From: Hyella patelloides LEGE 07179 | GTDB lineage: Bacteria > Cyanobacteriota > Cyanobacteriia > Cyanobacteriales > Xenococcaceae | DNA length: 58,289 bases | NCBI RefSeq assembly: GCF_900659865.1 | Contig: NZ_LR213777.1 | Location: 1 to 58,289, forward strand | Reading direction: 5' to 3' | In this document: positions 8,622 through 17,163 of the stretch, piece by piece | Position numbering within the stretch: the stretch's first letter is position 1 | Layout of the letters: each line of letters begins with the position of its first letter | The notes under the pieces: generated by a model | What the model was told of the DNA's origin: nothing | The model's database searches: none | What the model saw: the letters and a program-made list of their open reading frames with translations, nothing else | Position numbers and translations under genes: made by a program

Positions 8622-9452
8622 ATGTCTCAGTACGCACATCCCGAAACACTGGTTGATACTCAATGGTTATCAGAACATCTTGACGACCCTAATATTCGCA
8701 TTATTGAAATGGCTCTCGATTCTCAACTTTATGATGATGGTCATATTCCAGGGGCGATTTTCTGGAACTTCACTACACCACTACTACCCGATTTCCGCAC
8801 TAATTTTGACATTACTGCTATCGAAAAATTACTAGGAAGTTTTGGTATTAGTAATGATAATATCGTAGTCCTAGTTCATCGTGATACTCCTAGCTCTGGC
8901 TGGATATTTTGGTTATTCAAAGTTTTTGGACACGCTGATGTTCGGATTTTAAATGGTGGTAGTCAGAAGTGGCTCGAAGATGGTTATCCCTTGACTACAG
9001 AAAAAAAAGTTGTCACACCCACTGATTATCATGTGAATACTCTCGATGAAAGCTTGCGAGCATTATCCCAAGAAGTTCAAGACTCCATCGAAAAAAGCGA
9101 TCGTATCTTACTAGATGTTCGTATGCCTCAAGAATATCATGGCGAATTATATCTTTTAGAACCACCCAAAGAAAATGAGCGTGCGGGACATATCCCAGGT
9201 GCAATTAATCTTTACTACGAATTGGCTCACAATGATGATGGGACTTTTAAAACTTGCAGTGAATTACAAAAAATATATCAAGAAAAGGGTATTACTCCCG
9301 ATAAAACCATTATTCCTTACTGTGCAGTAGGAGGACGTTCTGGTCATACTTGGTTTATTTTAAAATATCTATTGGGCTATCCCCAGGTAAAAAATTACGA
9401 CGGCTCATGGAATGAATGGAGTCGTTTGCCTAATTCACCCATAGAAAAATGA
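8622..9452 (+). CDS. Sulfurtransferase, two rhodanese domains
   Basis: A 276-residue protein with tandem rhodanese domains, like thiosulfate or 3-mercaptopyruvate sulfurtransferases. The N-terminal domain (about residues 8-125) starts VDTQWLSEHLDDPNIRIIEM and lacks a catalytic cysteine. The C-terminal domain (about 155-272) has the active loop YCAVGGRSG with Cys234 as the sulfur carrier. The loop resembles thiosulfate sulfurtransferases (CRxGxR/S) more than the CGSGVT of mercaptopyruvate enzymes, so thiosulfate:cyanide activity is the better guess. Cytoplasmic. The divergent LuxR/GAF regulator at 8528 probably controls it. Confidence 0.85.
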   Translation: MSQYAHPETLVDTQWLSEHLDDPNIRIIEMALDSQLYDDGHIPGAIFWNFTTPLLPDFRTNFDITAIEKLLGSFGISNDNIVVLVHRDTPSSGWIFWLFKVFGHADVRILNGGSQKWLEDGYPLTTEKKVVTPTDYHVNTLDESLRALSQEVQDSIEKSDRILLDVRMPQEYHGELYLLEPPKENERAGHIPGAINLYYELAHNDDGTFKTCSELQKIYQEKGITPDKTIIPYCAVGGRSGHTWFILKYLLGYPQVKNYDGSWNEWSRLPNSPIEK

Positions 9453-9514
9453 TTAAAGATCGAGAGCGATACTGAGAACAATCAAGAATGTTGAATTTCG
9501 TTTCTTGGGGTAAG

Positions 9515-9673
9515 TTAGTCACTAATTCTACTAATCCGCGATCGCAACTCAATCCATTGATTGGCTTCTGTAATTGTAGATAGCTTGCTTACAGGATAGT
9601 TATTAGTGGTTGCTGTGGGTGTGTTATGGGTTTCAGGTAAGCGTAAATCTTGCAGTGTGGCAATATTTTTCAT
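9515..9673 (-). CDS. Short orphan ORF, possible gene remnant
   Basis: A 52-residue frame from ATG 9673 (MKNIATLQDLRLPETHNTPT through WIELRSRISRISD). Its composition is protein-like, but there is no clear ribosome site and no recognised family. Its 5' end coincides with the edge of the IS1 fragment on the other strand, so it may be the C-terminal stub of a gene cut by that insertion. Confidence 0.2.
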   Translation of the reverse strand: MKNIATLQDLRLPETHNTPTATTNNYPVSKLSTITEANQWIELRSRISRISD

Positions 9674-9931
9674 TATTTGGGTAAAGACCAAACTCAAAAA
9701 TTAGAGCGCACTAACGGAATTGTGAGACAGCAAGCTGGACGGTGGCATCGGAGACAGAATAAATTTGCCAAAGTCTGGGAACAGACGGAAGGAACGGTAA
9801 GATTAGTAGTCAGTTATTTTAACTGGATTTGGGTTCATAGCCGAAAGAAAAATACTGCTGCGATGCGGACAGGATTAGCGAGCGCACCCTGGAGTTGGAA
9901 TGACTTGATTACCTATCCCACACTTTGCTGA
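9668..9931 (+). pseudogene. IS1-family transposase C-terminal fragment
   Basis: The frame reads HYLGKDQTQKLERTNGIVRQ, GRWHRRQNKFAKVWEQTEG, YFNWIWVHSRKKNTAAMR and PWSWNDLITYPTLC, ending at 9931. These are the C-terminal segments of cyanobacterial IS1-like InsB transposases. The N-terminal and central DDE parts are missing. It is inverted relative to the InsA fragment at 7263-7455. The two may be halves of different copies, with the LuxR-sulfurtransferase pair between them. Confidence 0.75.
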
Positions 9932-10246
9932 TGCACTACCTCTATAAGCAATTCTAAATTATCATTCAGGATTTAGTAGTAAAATCAAATGTCAATTGTT
10001 TGATACAGTTTTTGATTTAAACAGTCTGGCAAAATTGCTCTTTAGTTAAGCGATCGCTTGTGAAATTGTCATATTTTTCTGATTCTTCGTTAATCTATAT
10101 TAAGACCAATTATTTTTATTCTGAAATTATAATATTTTTTACAATATTTATCTTAGTCAATCCCATTAAAGATTTGCGCTGTAAAAAGTAAATGATATAA
10201 GAGATTAAGAATTGTTCACTGATAAATAGTCGCTGGTTAATAACTA
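9932..10246. other. Intergenic, nothing recognised
   Basis: AT-rich spacer with one HIP1 site (GCGATCGC near 10050). No ORF, hairpin or repeat of note. Confidence 0.6.
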
Positions 10247-10852
10247 ATGCTTTCACAAATAGTTCGCCCCATGGTTACGACTCAAATTCGCCTATTGGCT
10301 AAAAGTAAAGCGACACGAGCAACTTTAGTGACAACTATTGCCAGATGGCTCGGTTTTTTGGGAGTCCAAGCTAAAGTTACTCAACTTAATGCTGCTGGAG
10401 ACAAAATTAAAGTATCAATAACGGTTGGTCAACCTGATAGCAGTGAAGATAGTGACTGGCAACAAATTTTGCAAAATCTCAGTCGTAATACCTCAGAAAC
10501 AGAAGAATCACTCATCAATTCTGCTTCAATTCCCGCGAATCAAGAAACCAAGTATCAGCGCATTTTGGCATATGCTATTCAAATGAGTAATCCCAATGAT
10601 GCTACGGATTGGGAACAAATTTATCCCCATTTACAGTTACTAGGGTTAGAAGAATCAATGTTGTTAGGAGTTAAATCTGCTTTAAAAGTACCTCAATCTT
10701 TAGATCGCTTAGTTAAAGATTTAGATGCTGATGTCGCAGCAGTCGCACTTTCGCAAACCGCCAGTATTGCCTTATTAGATCGCAAAGTTAATGCCGAAGA
10801 ATATCAAGTGCTACAAACTCTTTTAGAAGCAATGGTCAATAAGTTTCAATAA
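10247..10852 (+). CDS. Conserved hypothetical protein, 201 residues
   Basis: A soluble, mostly helical protein without signal peptide or membrane segment. The N-terminus (MLSQIVRPMVTTQIRLLAKS) is basic. The middle (about residues 65-100) is Ser/Asn/Glu-rich and probably a linker. The C-terminal half (about 100-200) is a helical domain ending ALLDRKVNAEEYQVLQTLLE, faintly like TerB-type helical domains; this is only an impression. Monocistronic. No function is assigned. Confidence 0.6.
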   Translation: MLSQIVRPMVTTQIRLLAKSKATRATLVTTIARWLGFLGVQAKVTQLNAAGDKIKVSITVGQPDSSEDSDWQQILQNLSRNTSETEESLINSASIPANQETKYQRILAYAIQMSNPNDATDWEQIYPHLQLLGLEESMLLGVKSALKVPQSLDRLVKDLDADVAAVALSQTASIALLDRKVNAEEYQVLQTLLEAMVNKFQ

Positions 10853-11115
10853 TTTAGGGAATAGGTAACATTTGGCAACAATCAACAATCAACAAAAAAA
10901 TACTTTTTTTTCGGCGTTGCCGATCTAAGTAAGGGTGTTTTCAACTTATGTATGTGCGAACTGACATTATTTCTCTTTCTTCAATGGTTCAGATAAAATT
11001 TAGTGGCTGATACGAAAGAATAAGAATTCAAGCCCAATTATGCCCTTAAACTAGTAACAGATAATCAGGCTGATTCGCAAGTTTTAATCAAAAGATGTAC
11101 AGATTGTTCTTTTTC

Positions 11116-11553
11116 CTAAATCTGAGATTCAGTTACAGCATCTGACTTTTTTTTGAACACTTCACGGAATACACGATGTACGAGGCTTGAAGAAACATAC
11201 AGCAATGTAAATCCAATTAGAGGATGAAATACCTCTAGGTGGAGAGGAGTTTTGAGATGAATGCTACAAAATTGTAGTCCCAGCAGCACTGGTAAACTGG
11301 CAGCCAGAGAGCGAATTCTGTTTGAGAAGGGCGCGATCGCAGATACTACCAGTAAGATTAAAGATAGCCCACTGTACCCCCGCACCAGCGAAACATGGAT
11401 ATTCCACCAGCCAGGATTGTTGAAGTAGGCAATCCCAACCGTTAACAATTGAGCAATTAAGCAGAGGTTAAAAATAACTGAAGTCGCGTAAAAGCTGATT
11501 TGTATCCAGTTGGGGGAAGTGCGATCGCCAGAGAGTTCCGAATTTATAGTCAC
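11116..11553 (-). CDS. DUF6220-like membrane protein
   Basis: 145 residues with four hydrophobic segments (about 20-42, 58-76, 84-96 and 108-126) and a basic C-terminus. Length and the paired motifs NIHVSLVRGYSG and LEVFHPLIGFTLLY fit the small four-helix DUF6220 family; assignment is tentative. Its ATG overlaps the stop of the upstream DJ-1-derived frame by four bases (11550-11553), so the two are translationally coupled. Function unknown. Confidence 0.6.
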   Translation of the reverse strand: MTINSELSGDRTSPNWIQISFYATSVIFNLCLIAQLLTVGIAYFNNPGWWNIHVSLVRGYSGLSLILLVVSAIAPFSNRIRSLAASLPVLLGLQFCSIHLKTPLHLEVFHPLIGFTLLYVSSSLVHRVFREVFKKKSDAVTESQI

Positions 11554-11852
11554 GATAAACTGTCCTCCTTGATTTGAAACAGTGTTTGTATGGCATGTGA
11601 TATTGCTTTATTTACGAAGTCGAGTCCCGCTTTCTCTGGCGAACCAACATTAAAAGGCGGGCAATTGCCAAAGGTTGCATCGGGTAAGAGCCTCATTCCA
11701 TCATCAGTTGCGATCGCGTCTAGTGTTTTCCAAATTCGATGGATTTCGACATTGGGAAGCGAACTAAAAACTTGCTGCGGTCTGACAATATCAAGTGCAG
11801 TCATGCCTGGATATATTACTAAGCCAATGATGTGCTTTTGTGAGTCAGTCAG
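11550..11852 (-). pseudogene. DJ-1/PfpI-family gene with large in-frame internal deletion
   Basis: The frame, read from a possible CTG at 11852, gives LTDSQKHIIGLVIYPGMTAL, then PQQVFSSLPNVEIHRIWKTL and LPDATFGNCPPFNVGSPEKAG. The first part is the N-terminus of isonitrile-hydratase-like DJ-1/PfpI proteins. From GSPEKAG onward the sequence is the extreme C-terminus of the same family, which normally lies some 120 residues further on after the nucleophile Cys. The middle, with the catalytic cysteine, is gone, and the join falls at a PPFN motif expected at both deletion ends. AGGAGA lies just upstream of the CTG; ATG 11804 would begin inside the first strand. The product cannot be an active hydratase. 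Confidence 0.65.
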
Positions 11853-11966
11853 AAATTGATTCTCCTAAATATGTTTACAACCGTGGCAATCAAATCTATC
11901 CTTTATACTAGGAGGAAAAATTTACCACGCCTAGTACCCAAATGGGTACTCTTTGAGGCAAAACCA

Positions 11967-12110
11967 TTACTTCCTTACAGCTTTTCTTCCAAAAAATTCA
12001 ACAGAAGTAATTTCTCTAGCTCCTGCCAGCTTCTTCACCTCTGGTGCGTCCGCTAATTCAAAGGGTCGTAAAATTAATCTTGACGTTTGGAGTGTGGGAC
12101 GAGATTTCAT
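11967..12110 (-). pseudogene. GNAT acetyltransferase N-terminal stub (RimJ/RimL type)
   Basis: A 47-residue frame from ATG 12110: MKSRPTLQTSRLILRPFELA then DAPEVKKLAGAREITSVEFF. This is the typical start of RimJ/RimL-type GNAT acetyltransferases (TSRLILRPF..D). It stops at 11967 before any acetyl-CoA-binding motif, so it is a truncated remnant. It sits upstream of, and on the same strand as, the deleted DJ-1 gene. Confidence 0.65.
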
Positions 12111-12127
12111 TGTCTGTAAATATATCC

Positions 12128-12667
12128 TTAACTTACATTCAGAGATTTATCAGGAAATTTTCGATTCCAGTGAAGCTTGATATGTTCTTCTATATTCATT
12201 GCTTGCCAATCAGTTTGAAAAGTCCTGAGAACCGAGCAAACATCCAAAATTGTTGAATTTGGTAATTCTTGAGGCTTAATATCCGATGATATCTGTGATA
12301 GATACTTTTTTGCGATGCCAGGAAATAGTTCTAATTCTGCTGTTGTGATTTCATCAAACAAACGCACAAAACATTCTGCTAATCTTAGTTGTTGATGCGC
12401 CTCTTTAATTACCTGTTTGCTTTTAGATTTAGCATGAGCTTTCTGGCGACCTTCTATAATGTTCATGCCTGGAAATAAAGCACCATTAGCTACACATCCC
12501 CAAAATCCTTGATGCAGATTCAATTTACTCTCAACAATAAAGTGAGATAAATCATGAGAAATGAGGAATTTTTTACCTACGCCCTGAAACTGTAGTTTAA
12601 CGCGATCTCTTCCAGTAACTACAATCGAATAATCGCAGTTTTTGTGTTTGGTAAATATAACCTGCAT
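12128..12667 (-). CDS. Conserved hypothetical protein, 179 residues
   Basis: A soluble protein starting MQVIFTKHKNCDYSIVVTGR. The central segment SHDLSHFIVESKLNLHQGFW with the following GALFPGMNIIEG resembles a small conserved family of unknown function that I recall from several bacterial phyla, with an invariant HDLxHxxVE motif (His, Asp, Glu). That motif could be a metal or catalytic site; this is inference. Acidic C-terminal helical part. Intact, ATG at 12667. It is downstream of the KirBac gene but separated by repeat DNA. Confidence 0.65.
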   Translation of the reverse strand: MQVIFTKHKNCDYSIVVTGRDRVKLQFQGVGKKFLISHDLSHFIVESKLNLHQGFWGCVANGALFPGMNIIEGRQKAHAKSKSKQVIKEAHQQLRLAECFVRLFDEITTAELELFPGIAKKYLSQISSDIKPQELPNSTILDVCSVLRTFQTDWQAMNIEEHIKLHWNRKFPDKSLNVS

Positions 12668-12793
12668 AACTAGGAAATTGGTAGAAGATAAGACAACTTA
12701 CAATTTTGGCGTTGGTGATTTTGACGATCGCCCACGGCACGAAGAAACCTTGTGTTTTCCGAACGCGCCAGAAGACATAAAATAAATAATGCA

Positions 12794-13801
12794 TTACCAG
12801 TCCTCGTTCCTTGTTCCTCGTTCCTCGTTCCTTAGTTGACCTACAGGAGTTGCATTATGAAAGTGAGTGTAGTCTATGTAGTGATGACCTTCGGGGGTTT
12901 GATGAACAATATCTGCAAAGCGATGTGACCACAAAATTTCATTAGCACTATAACAATAAGGTGCATGGAGAGGCTGACATACGGTTTCGTCGATACCATT
13001 CAAAGAAACTACTAGCATGGCTCTTGTTTTAACCAAAGATTCTGATGTAGCTTGCCAAAGAGGGCTATTTTCATCAATGGGGTGCATTACAGTCCAACTG
13101 AGGGTAAATCTGGGTGTTTGGTTGCGTAGTAATTTCAGCAGGTAAAACCGACGCATATATTCCCCTTCGATGCTAACTTCATCTCGCATTAGATAAACGC
13201 GAACTTCTGCTTCTATAATTTGATTACGACGTTGATTGGCTGTTCTGAGTGCCAAAGTAGGAACACCGTTATAATCCGAGATAGTTGCTACCTGACTAAA
13301 GATTACTTTTGCGGTTGGCTGAGAAAACTTGGTAAAAGCCAATCCAGTCATCAAGGCAATGCCGACAATCCCCACTAAAGCTTCTGTGGTTACCAAAATA
13401 TCTGCATAGGCAGTAGTAGGATACATCGCCCCATAACCAATAGAAGTTAGGGTTTGCACGCTAAAGAAAAAAGCATCACCAAAAGAGCCTGAAGTCGCAT
13501 TTTCAATACAGTCTCCTCCTATTAAATAGCCCAAAGCAAAGATCCCGTTCACTGTGATGTATGATAAAACCGTCAGTACAAAAAATCCCCACCAGGGGAC
13601 AGTTAGTAGTAGATAATAAGGTTCTTGCCAATAAGTATGCCAGGCATCTGCGTTAGGAATTTCAAAGCGTCCATTACGAAAATTAATCCAAAATTTGTGA
13701 TTTCGGCGATCGCTTCTATTGTTCATGACCGACGAAACTCTACGCTTGGGATTGATAGAAGGTAACATAGATGTTGGTAATGTAATGTCTGAAACCGCCA
13801 A
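12794..13801 (-). CDS. KirBac-type inward-rectifier potassium channel
   Basis: 335 residues. Cytoplasmic N-terminus, slide helix and TM1 (about residues 58-95; PYYLLLTVPWWGFFVLTVLS), pore helix and selectivity filter TLTSIGYGAMYP (about 117-128), TM2 (about 135-160), then a cytoplasmic immunoglobulin-like Kir domain (about 163-315; RTANQRRNQIIEAEVRVYLM, FTLSWTVMHPIDENSPL). The filter GYG implies potassium selectivity in a tetrameric inner-membrane channel. The last residues (RNEERGTRNEDW) are encoded by a heptamer repeat and are not part of the family. Monocistronic. Confidence 0.92.
   Translation of the reverse strand: MAVSDITLPTSMLPSINPKRRVSSVMNNRSDRRNHKFWINFRNGRFEIPNADAWHTYWQEPYYLLLTVPWWGFFVLTVLSYITVNGIFALGYLIGGDCIENATSGSFGDAFFFSVQTLTSIGYGAMYPTTAYADILVTTEALVGIVGIALMTGLAFTKFSQPTAKVIFSQVATISDYNGVPTLALRTANQRRNQIIEAEVRVYLMRDEVSIEGEYMRRFYLLKLLRNQTPRFTLSWTVMHPIDENSPLWQATSESLVKTRAMLVVSLNGIDETVCQPLHAPYCYSANEILWSHRFADIVHQTPEGHHYIDYTHFHNATPVGQLRNEERGTRNEDW
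12800..12834. repeat. GTTCCTC/T heptamer repeat inside KirBac 3' end
   Basis: Four near-identical heptamers (GTTCCTT, GTTCCTC, GTTCCTC, GTTCCTT) at 12807-12834 with a partial unit before. They overlap the last codons of the channel gene and encode its RNEERGTRNED tail on the minus strand. The flanking 12668-12793 holds another GC-rich repeat-like piece and no gene. Confidence 0.75.
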
Positions 13802-13982
13802 TGATGATGTTCGCAGTTATCAGTTATTCATTATCCATTATTAAAGATCGACTATTAGTTATCAAGCTGTGATTTTACTATCTGCTGTTCACTGTTCCCT
13901 GTTAAAAATTATTCAGTTTTCAAAGTAAAGAAAGTTACCTTACGAGCGTAGTTAATTCGGTATTGGCACATCACTAAAGCCA

Positions 13983-14564
13983 CTATACCTCCTCTTTTGA
14001 GAGCCAGCTAAGTAAACCCAAAGAGTTAGCACTACCAAAAAAATGCGCCCCCAAAATATTAAGCTGCGCCAAGATTAAAAGTAAATCGGCGATTTGTACT
14101 ACCTGTTCGCGGTCATAAACGGCAATTCCTTGAGGACGAGCGATCGCATCGGCTACTAGAGATACCAAGCTAATTTCTGATGCGAAGAAAGCTAAAAATA
14201 GACCCAATAAACTAACAAATAAACCTAACCGCAGAATCCGAATAATCTCTTCTCTACTAGGTTGCACCTTAGAATCAAATTTTTGTAGTGTTTTTGCCAA
14301 TGTGCGGTATCGTAAAGCCCAATAAACCCTAAATCCTAATGCCACTAGACTCAACACTGCGAAGACAATACCGACATTAACTCCATTACTATTAATGTTG
14401 GCTGAATTACGGCTAAAACCTACTAAAAATAAGATGACACCAGAAATAGTACCAAGTAAAAGGTGAATCCAATAGCTAATACGACTTAAAAAGCGAAAAG
14501 TATCAGCAAATCTTTGTTTACTGGGTAATTGATTTTTTGGGGTTGATTTTACTGATTCATGCAT
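13983..14564 (-). CDS. DUF3611 family membrane protein
   Basis: 193 residues from ATG 14564 (MHESVKSTPKNQLPSKQRFA). A frame open to 14645 adds 27 unlikely residues. Conserved start QRFADTFRFLSRISYWIHLL, then four membrane segments (about 32-50, 64-83, 112-132 and 164-180). This is the size and pattern of the DUF3611 family of cyanobacteria and plant plastids, whose function is not known. It lies between the KirBac gene and the exported OB-like protein, all on the minus strand but with separate spacers. Confidence 0.8.
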   Translation of the reverse strand: MHESVKSTPKNQLPSKQRFADTFRFLSRISYWIHLLLGTISGVILFLVGFSRNSANINSNGVNVGIVFAVLSLVALGFRVYWALRYRTLAKTLQKFDSKVQPSREEIIRILRLGLFVSLLGLFLAFFASEISLVSLVADAIARPQGIAVYDREQVVQIADLLLILAQLNILGAHFFGSANSLGLLSWLSKEEV

Positions 14565-14693
14565 ATTTTTACTTTTTTGCGATCGCAATAGAGCGGATGA
14601 TCGGAAATTACTTGAGAGAAAGAAAAGAATAACTAATGAGTGCAATCTTTTTCTTTCCTTCCTCTTTTTTATGAGACGAAAGCCCTGTGAGGA

Positions 14694-15503
14694 TTACTCT
14701 AGTAAACCGTCATCTTCAGCAGAAGTATAAATGCTATCTACAACTAAGACAGGCTTTTCACTGTATTCAGCTTCTATTTCTTCCTGTATGTCTAAGTCCC
14801 AAGTAAGATCGTAGTCTCTTTCAAATTCAGCTTTGATATAAGGACGAACTGTACCAGTAACTACTACTTTTTCATCTTCTGTAGGTATCGGCTCTCCTGT
14901 AGCATTAATAATTAACAAATCATCGCCACCAATTAGTTGGTCTTCTTTGAGGGTAAAAGTATAGTCGCTTCTAATCTCATCGACTTCCCCTTCAACAGCA
15001 ACCTCTTGAGCATAGTAAAGAGTAGGGTCTTCAGAGATATCTTCTAACCCTGGAGATAAGACCATGGATTGAGCGAAAATGACTGGCTGATTTTCATAAT
15101 CTACATAAAGTTCGGGGTCTAAATCTAGTCCATATTCACTTTCTACATCAGCTAAAACTAGCATTCCCGTTTCTCCTGTCACCTGTAATTCCAGATCGTC
15201 TGATGGTGCTATTGGTAATTCTTCTCCTGACACGTTAATTACTAGGACTCGATCTCCTTCCAGAAAGCCTTCTTCTTCCATTACAAAAGAAACACCTGGT
15301 TCGACTTCTTCGACTTCACCTCTGACAGTTACTTCCTCGCCAACGGTAACGTCTTCTGATTCGGAGATTTCTTCTATATTGGTATTTCCTTCTACTTCTT
15401 GAGCTCGTAGTTGAGAGGTTTCTAATGTAGTACCTATTGTGGCTAAAGATAAAAGTAAAGCACCTATTCCCAAGCTGTTAAACTTCATTTGATATCTTGA
15501 CAT
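14694..15503 (-). CDS. Exported acidic protein with two OB-like repeats
   Basis: 269 residues from ATG 15503, chosen because GAGGAG lies 8 bases upstream; a frame open to 15527 would bury that site. Signal peptide about residues 1-35 (MSRYQMKFNSLGIGALLLSL through SQLRAQ). The mature part is very acidic and made of two related modules of about 100 residues. Each has a VTVRGEVEEVEPGVSFVMEE- or VAVEGEVDEIRSDYTFTLKE-type strand pattern, then VLVINVSGEELP or LLIINATGEPIP and a LQVTGE or VVVTGT strand. This suggests a duplicated OB-like fold. Probably periplasmic. No enzymatic motif. Confidence 0.7.
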   Translation of the reverse strand: MSRYQMKFNSLGIGALLLSLATIGTTLETSQLRAQEVEGNTNIEEISESEDVTVGEEVTVRGEVEEVEPGVSFVMEEEGFLEGDRVLVINVSGEELPIAPSDDLELQVTGETGMLVLADVESEYGLDLDPELYVDYENQPVIFAQSMVLSPGLEDISEDPTLYYAQEVAVEGEVDEIRSDYTFTLKEDQLIGGDDLLIINATGEPIPTEDEKVVVTGTVRPYIKAEFERDYDLTWDLDIQEEIEAEYSEKPVLVVDSIYTSAEDDGLLE

Positions 15504-15527
15504 TGTAATTTTGCTCCTCGTAACCAA

Positions 15528-15953
15528 AAAATCTTCAATAAAAACTGTTTTATATTTAAATAATTATCAATGTTCTAGTACTAATTACCTCTATCTAAAG
15601 AAAGAAGTCTTAGAATACAAATTTTGATAGATAATTATTAGAGTTCAAAACAGTAACTATTTAACAATAATCTCTTATTTACTAATTTTATCTATCTAAC
15701 TAAAGATGTAAAAAAACAAAATAATCAGCATTAAACAATTTGAAAATTGGTATCATTTTCCAGAAATAGCGAGTGCTAAACGATGTCCAAAATGCACTTA
15801 TCGAAGAAATTCAACCCATAGCCCAAAAGATTTGCTTAGACACATACCATCAACCCCCTCGCGAAGTTGATGGTTTTGAGTAGCTATCAAATTCTTTGAC
15901 CAAAAATACTAATTTTTTTGGCATTATGCACCGCTTATCGAACTCACGTTTAT
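15528..15953. other. Intergenic with a hairpin; possible zinc-finger scrap
   Basis: AT-rich. An 8-bp perfect stem (CCATCAAC/GTTGATGG, 15847-15873) is followed by four T on the plus strand. A plus-strand frame upstream of it reads AKRCPKCTYRRNSTHSPKDL, which could be a zinc-finger scrap of a lost transposase, but it is too short to call. Confidence 0.4.
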
Positions 15954-16271
15954 CTAAGATTTATCTTGTAAATTATCGAGAAATCGCTTTTCAGTTGGGG
16001 TAACATTTTCTGAAGAATCGGCTTTTTCTGCTAGGTTATTAAGTTTTTGGCTGGCTTTCACTTTGGCACTATCTATCAATTGATTGCCATTGTCATTTTT
16101 GCCAAATTGCTTTTTTGCACCTGTGTCTTTGACTACTTCCTGAGCAGCCTTTTTAGTAGTATCGACATTATTTGATTTTACTGTAGCTGCAAAGACAGAA
16201 TCGAGAGGAGTAAATAAGATCGTACAAAAGACAAATGCGATCGCTACAGCTCGAAATAGTCTAATTTTCAT
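15954..16271 (-). CDS. Small secreted basic protein downstream of htpX
   Basis: 105 residues. Clear signal peptide (about residues 1-29; MKIRLFRAVAIAFVFCTILF through SVFA). The mature part is Lys/Asn/Asp-rich and helical, without cysteines (KKAAQEVVKDTGAKKQFGKN). It begins four bases after the htpX stop, so the two are co-transcribed. It may be a periplasmic partner or stress protein; no family is recognised. Confidence 0.65.
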   Translation of the reverse strand: MKIRLFRAVAIAFVFCTILFTPLDSVFAATVKSNNVDTTKKAAQEVVKDTGAKKQFGKNDNGNQLIDSAKVKASQKLNNLAEKADSSENVTPTEKRFLDNLQDKS

Positions 16272-16275
16272 ATTA

Positions 16276-17163
16276 TTAATTAAATGCTAATGTTAGATTT
16301 TTTTGTAGCTTTTTAGCTATTTCTTGTAGTTGACGCACTCGTTCTTCTGTAGGAGGATGGGTACGAAATAGAGCTTGTAAACCACCACCAGAAAAAGGAT
16401 TCATAATTAATACTGGCTCAAAAGCGGGATTACCGTTCATGGGTATTTGCTTCCCAATTGACTCCAGCTTTTGTAGCGCACTAGCTAAAGCCAAAGGATT
16501 ACCAGTAATTTCGGCTGCGCCACGATCTGCGGAAAATTCGCGAGTACGAGAGATTGCCATCTGAATGATAGATGCGGAGATAGGTGCAAGAATAACTAAA
16601 ATTAAAACACCAAGAGGATTGCCTCCCTGACGATTATCCCGATTTACAGGACCGTATAATGCGCCAAAACTCAGCATTCTACCCAAAAAAGTAACAGCAC
16701 CGCCCAATGTACCAGCTACAGCTTGAGTTAGAGTATCGCGATTTTTGATGTGAGTTAATTCGTGAGCAATTACCCCAGCTAACTCATCTCGATCTAATGT
16801 TTGCATAATCCCCTGAGTAACCGCTACAGCAGCATGATCGGCATCTCTACCAGTAGCAAAAGCATTAGGGGTTTGAGTGGGAACAACACATAGTTTAGGC
16901 ATGGGCAAATCTGCTTTGTTTGCTAAACTTGCAACCATATCGTAAAGTTCTGGTGCTTGCTCGCGGGTAATGGGTTGAGCGTTGTAAGCAGCTAAAGCAG
17001 CTTTATCGGAATAAAACCAAGAACCAAAGCTACTAATAGCAGCCAAAATTAAACCAATAAACGCACCTTGCTCGTTACCAGTTGCCCAATAACCACCTAA
17101 GACTAATATTCCACTTAGTAACCCTAGAAGGGCAGCAGTTTTTATTTGATTACCTCTAAACAT
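16276..17163 (-). CDS. htpX: Membrane zinc metalloprotease HtpX (M48)
   Basis: 295 residues from ATG 17163 (MFRGNQIKTAALLGLLSG), the usual cyanobacterial HtpX start. A frame open upstream to a TTG at 17202 adds 13 residues and is less likely. Two N-terminal membrane helices (about 8-25 and 30-48), zinc motif HELTH (about 134-138) with catalytic Glu135, downstream EFSADRGAAE supplying the third zinc ligand, and another hydrophobic pair between about 145 and 200. HtpX degrades misfolded membrane proteins under stress. Same strand as the 105-residue exported protein four bases downstream. Confidence 0.92.
   Translation of the reverse strand: MFRGNQIKTAALLGLLSGILVLGGYWATGNEQGAFIGLILAAISSFGSWFYSDKAALAAYNAQPITREQAPELYDMVASLANKADLPMPKLCVVPTQTPNAFATGRDADHAAVAVTQGIMQTLDRDELAGVIAHELTHIKNRDTLTQAVAGTLGGAVTFLGRMLSFGALYGPVNRDNRQGGNPLGVLILVILAPISASIIQMAISRTREFSADRGAAEITGNPLALASALQKLESIGKQIPMNGNPAFEPVLIMNPFSGGGLQALFRTHPPTEERVRQLQEIAKKLQKNLTLAFN

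Noticed and set aside
12597-12794. 65-codon minus-strand frame between the KirBac and hypothetical genes
   Set aside because: It is largely repeat DNA and overlaps the 5' end of a better-supported gene.
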